From Patescibacteria group bacterium (GTDB lineage: Bacteria > Patescibacteriota > Microgenomatia > UBA1400 > PJMF01): a DNA stretch of 6,929 nt. Positions 5,910-6,929 of this stretch are shown piece by piece. A program made the position numbers and the translations under genes. The stretch lies in NCBI GenBank assembly GCA_018813375.1, contig JAHJBU010000032.1:1-6929 (forward strand), in the 5' to 3' direction. The notes under the pieces are model-generated. The model had not been told where the DNA came from. It was given only the letters and a program-made list of their open reading frames with translations, and ran no database searches. Each line of letters begins with the position of its first letter. Position 1 is the stretch's first letter.

Positions 5910-6797
5910 ATGCCGACCAAACGAGATTATTACGAAATTTTAGGCGTAGATAAAAAAGCTTCTACTGGTGAGATTAAATCTGCTTATCGCAAGATGGCTT
6001 TAAAGCATCACCCAGATAAAAATAAAGCTTCAGACGCCGAGGAAAAATTTAAAGAGATCAATGAAGCTTATCAAATTTTATCTGACGATAAAAAGAAAAA
6101 AACTTATGACCAATTTGGTCATGCGGCTTTTGATCCTGCTAGTGGCATGGGCGGTAATCCTTTTAGTGGTGCTTCCCGTCAGGGGCCATTTACTTGGTCA
6201 TATAATACCTCTAGTGGTGCCTCTAGTGGTGCTGGTGGACAAAATCCTTTTGGCAATGTTGACTTTGGTGATCCTTTTGAGATCTTTGAGTCATTTTTTG
6301 GTGGTGGCTTTTCTCAACAAAGAGGTGGTTTTAAACCCCGCCAGCGCTATTCATTAAGAATTAATTTTATGGAAGCAGTCAATGGCGTAGAAAAAGAAGT
6401 TGAAGTCGAGGGTAGAAAACATAAAATTAAAGTCCCAGCCGGAGCTAATGATGGCACTCGGATCAGGTTTGATGAGTTTGATATTAGTATTGAGGTTGGA
6501 ACTCATAAAAAATTCAAACGTGATGGCTATGATGTATTTGTAGATCAGGAGATTAGTTTTAGCCTGGCAGCTCTTGGTGGAAAAATTGAAGTAGAAACAC
6601 TAAACGGACAGTTAAAGCTCAAAATCCGCCCTGGCACTCAGTCACATACTTTAGTGAGATTGCGCGGAGAAGGAATTGAGCATTTGCGCAGTCGTGGTAA
6701 GGGCGATCTTTATGTGCGCTTAATTGTTAAAGTGCCCGAGAAATTAAGCAGAGAAGAGAGAAGAGCGATTGAGGAATTGGAGTCTCTTGGAGTATAG
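5910..6797 (+). CDS. dnaJ: DnaJ/Hsp40 co-chaperone, class B (no zinc finger)
   Basis: 295 residues. The J domain (about 5-70) carries YYEILGV (7-13), the HPD triad His34-Pro35-Asp36 that stimulates Hsp70 (DnaK) ATPase, and YDQFG (66-70). A Gly/Phe/Ser-rich linker follows (about 71-142; e.g. NPFGNVDFGDPFEIFESFFGG). Then come C-terminal substrate-binding domain I (YSLRINFMEAVNGVEKEVEV, 147-166; KIKVPAGANDGTRIRF, 172-187) and domain II (FSLAALGGKIEVETLNG, 217-233; GDLYVRLIVKVPEKLS, 265-280). The four CxxCxGxG repeats are absent and the protein has no cysteine, so it is a CbpA/DnaJB-type protein rather than classical DnaJ. Domain I is short between TRIRF and the KRDGYDV segment (203-209): the usual GxG...GDL stretch there is missing. 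It has its own promoter and CIRCE-like operator; dnaK and grpE are not in the window. The symbol is assigned by family, and a cbpA-like name would also fit. Confidence 0.92.
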   Translation: MPTKRDYYEILGVDKKASTGEIKSAYRKMALKHHPDKNKASDAEEKFKEINEAYQILSDDKKKKTYDQFGHAAFDPASGMGGNPFSGASRQGPFTWSYNTSSGASSGAGGQNPFGNVDFGDPFEIFESFFGGGFSQQRGGFKPRQRYSLRINFMEAVNGVEKEVEVEGRKHKIKVPAGANDGTRIRFDEFDISIEVGTHKKFKRDGYDVFVDQEISFSLAALGGKIEVETLNGQLKLKIRPGTQSHTLVRLRGEGIEHLRSRGKGDLYVRLIVKVPEKLSREERRAIEELESLGV

Positions 6798-6830
6798 TTA
6801 TAAAAATTTGCTCTTTTTGTATTTTTTATT

Positions 6831-6860
6831 TTGACAAATCGTCTATTTATCGTCTATAAT
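6831..6860 (+). promoter_or_regulatory. Consensus sigma70-type promoter before the Fic-like gene
   Basis: TTGACA (6831-6836) and TATAAT (6855-6860) are both perfect consensus hexamers with an 18-bp spacer. The ATG at 6870 is 9 nt past the -10 box, so the transcript is predicted to begin within a few bases of the start codon. No Shine-Dalgarno motif is present. A second TATAAT (6866-6871) overlaps the ATG but has no -35 partner at a normal distance. Confidence 0.75.
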
Positions 6861-6871
6861 TCGTCTATAAT
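6838..6871 (+). repeat. Three TCGTCTAT direct repeats at 11-bp pitch within the promoter
   Basis: TCGTCTAT is found at 6839-6846, 6850-6857 and 6861-6868, with start-to-start distance exactly 11 bp. The second and third copies continue identically as TCGTCTATAAT. One lies in the -35/-10 spacer, one covers the -10 box and one runs into the start codon. Near-helical spacing puts all copies on about the same DNA face, as in operator arrays. A recent duplication of the -10 region is an alternative. Confidence 0.7.
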
Positions 6872-6929
6872 GTTTGTTCCAAAATACACGATTACCAATA
6901 AGCTTTTAGCTCAAATTAAGCAAATAAAT
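6870..6929 (+). CDS. Probable Fic-family protein, N-terminal fragment (3' end outside window)
   Basis: ATG at 6870 opens 20 codons to the window edge without a stop: MFVPKYTITNKLLAQIKQIN. From memory, many bacterial Fic/DOC-family proteins begin M-x-x-PKYTITNK(I/L)L followed by an amphipathic helix, which is the basis for the call. Fic proteins usually transfer AMP to Ser, Thr or Tyr hydroxyls of target proteins through an HPFxxGNG motif, which would lie far downstream and cannot be checked here. The start is supported by the perfect promoter 9 nt upstream and by the same leaderless layout as dnaJ and the glycosyltransferase gene. With 20 residues the family call is tentative. Confidence 0.55.
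   Translation, partial: MFVPKYTITNKLLAQIKQIN

Noticed and set aside
6061..6357. Overlapping + strand frame of 98 codons within dnaJ, hydrophobic product
   Set aside because: It is an out-of-frame reading of the Gly/Phe-rich linker codons (GGT becomes GTG/TGG), which gives Val/Leu runs by composition alone.
6798..6830. T-rich stretch after dnaJ as an intrinsic terminator
   Set aside because: It has several T-runs, but the only possible stem is a short imperfect A/T pairing with no G/C clamp. It may aid termination, but the sequence does not support the call.
6838..6871. TCGTCTAT triplet as a CRISPR array
   Set aside because: The repeats are 8 bp with 3-bp gaps, far below the size of CRISPR repeats and spacers, and they coincide with promoter elements.

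Overview
The window is AT-rich bacterial DNA, densely packed, with every recognisable gene on the + strand. It holds five complete protein genes and one partial gene at each end. Several traits together suggest a Candidate Phyla Radiation / Patescibacteria genome, possibly Microgenomates-like: very short intergenic gaps, a split between genes with a Shine-Dalgarno site and genes with a -10 box directly before the ATG, a zinc-finger-less DnaJ beside a CIRCE-like operator, a YfhO-type membrane protein, and a Fic-like N-terminus. This assignment is inference; no taxonomic marker is present.

Layout. Positions 1-131 hold the C-terminal tail of a probable NUDIX hydrolase. Four bases later comes an alpha/beta hydrolase (136-918) with a good Shine-Dalgarno site, probably in the same transcript. 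A new unit seems to start at 937. It is a tight three-gene cassette with 1-nt gaps: a soluble DPM1-like family 2 glycosyltransferase (937-1653), a YfhO-family multi-membrane protein of GT-C type (1655-3841), and an exported protein with a degenerate polysaccharide-deacetylase (NodB-like) region (3843-5825). By analogy with the Bacillus CsbB/YfhO pair, the first protein would load a sugar on a lipid phosphate carrier, the second would transfer it outside the membrane, and the third would act on or bind the surface glycan. The acceptor and the sugar cannot be read from the sequence.

The 84-bp gap 5826-5909 is a compact stress-type control region. A CIRCE-like HrcA operator (one perfect arm, one 6/9 arm, exact 9-bp spacer) overlaps the -35 box of an extended -10 promoter whose predicted start falls at the ATG of a class B DnaJ (5910-6797). 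The last 130 bp contain a strong TTGACA/TATAAT promoter threaded by three TCGTCTAT repeats at exact 11-bp pitch. These run into the start codon of a gene whose first 20 residues look like a Fic-family AMPylator.

The observations most worth following are the three-gene surface-glycosylation cassette with its unusual third member, the recurrent leaderless start architecture (three genes), the CIRCE-like site at dnaJ, and the helically phased repeats in the Fic-like promoter.
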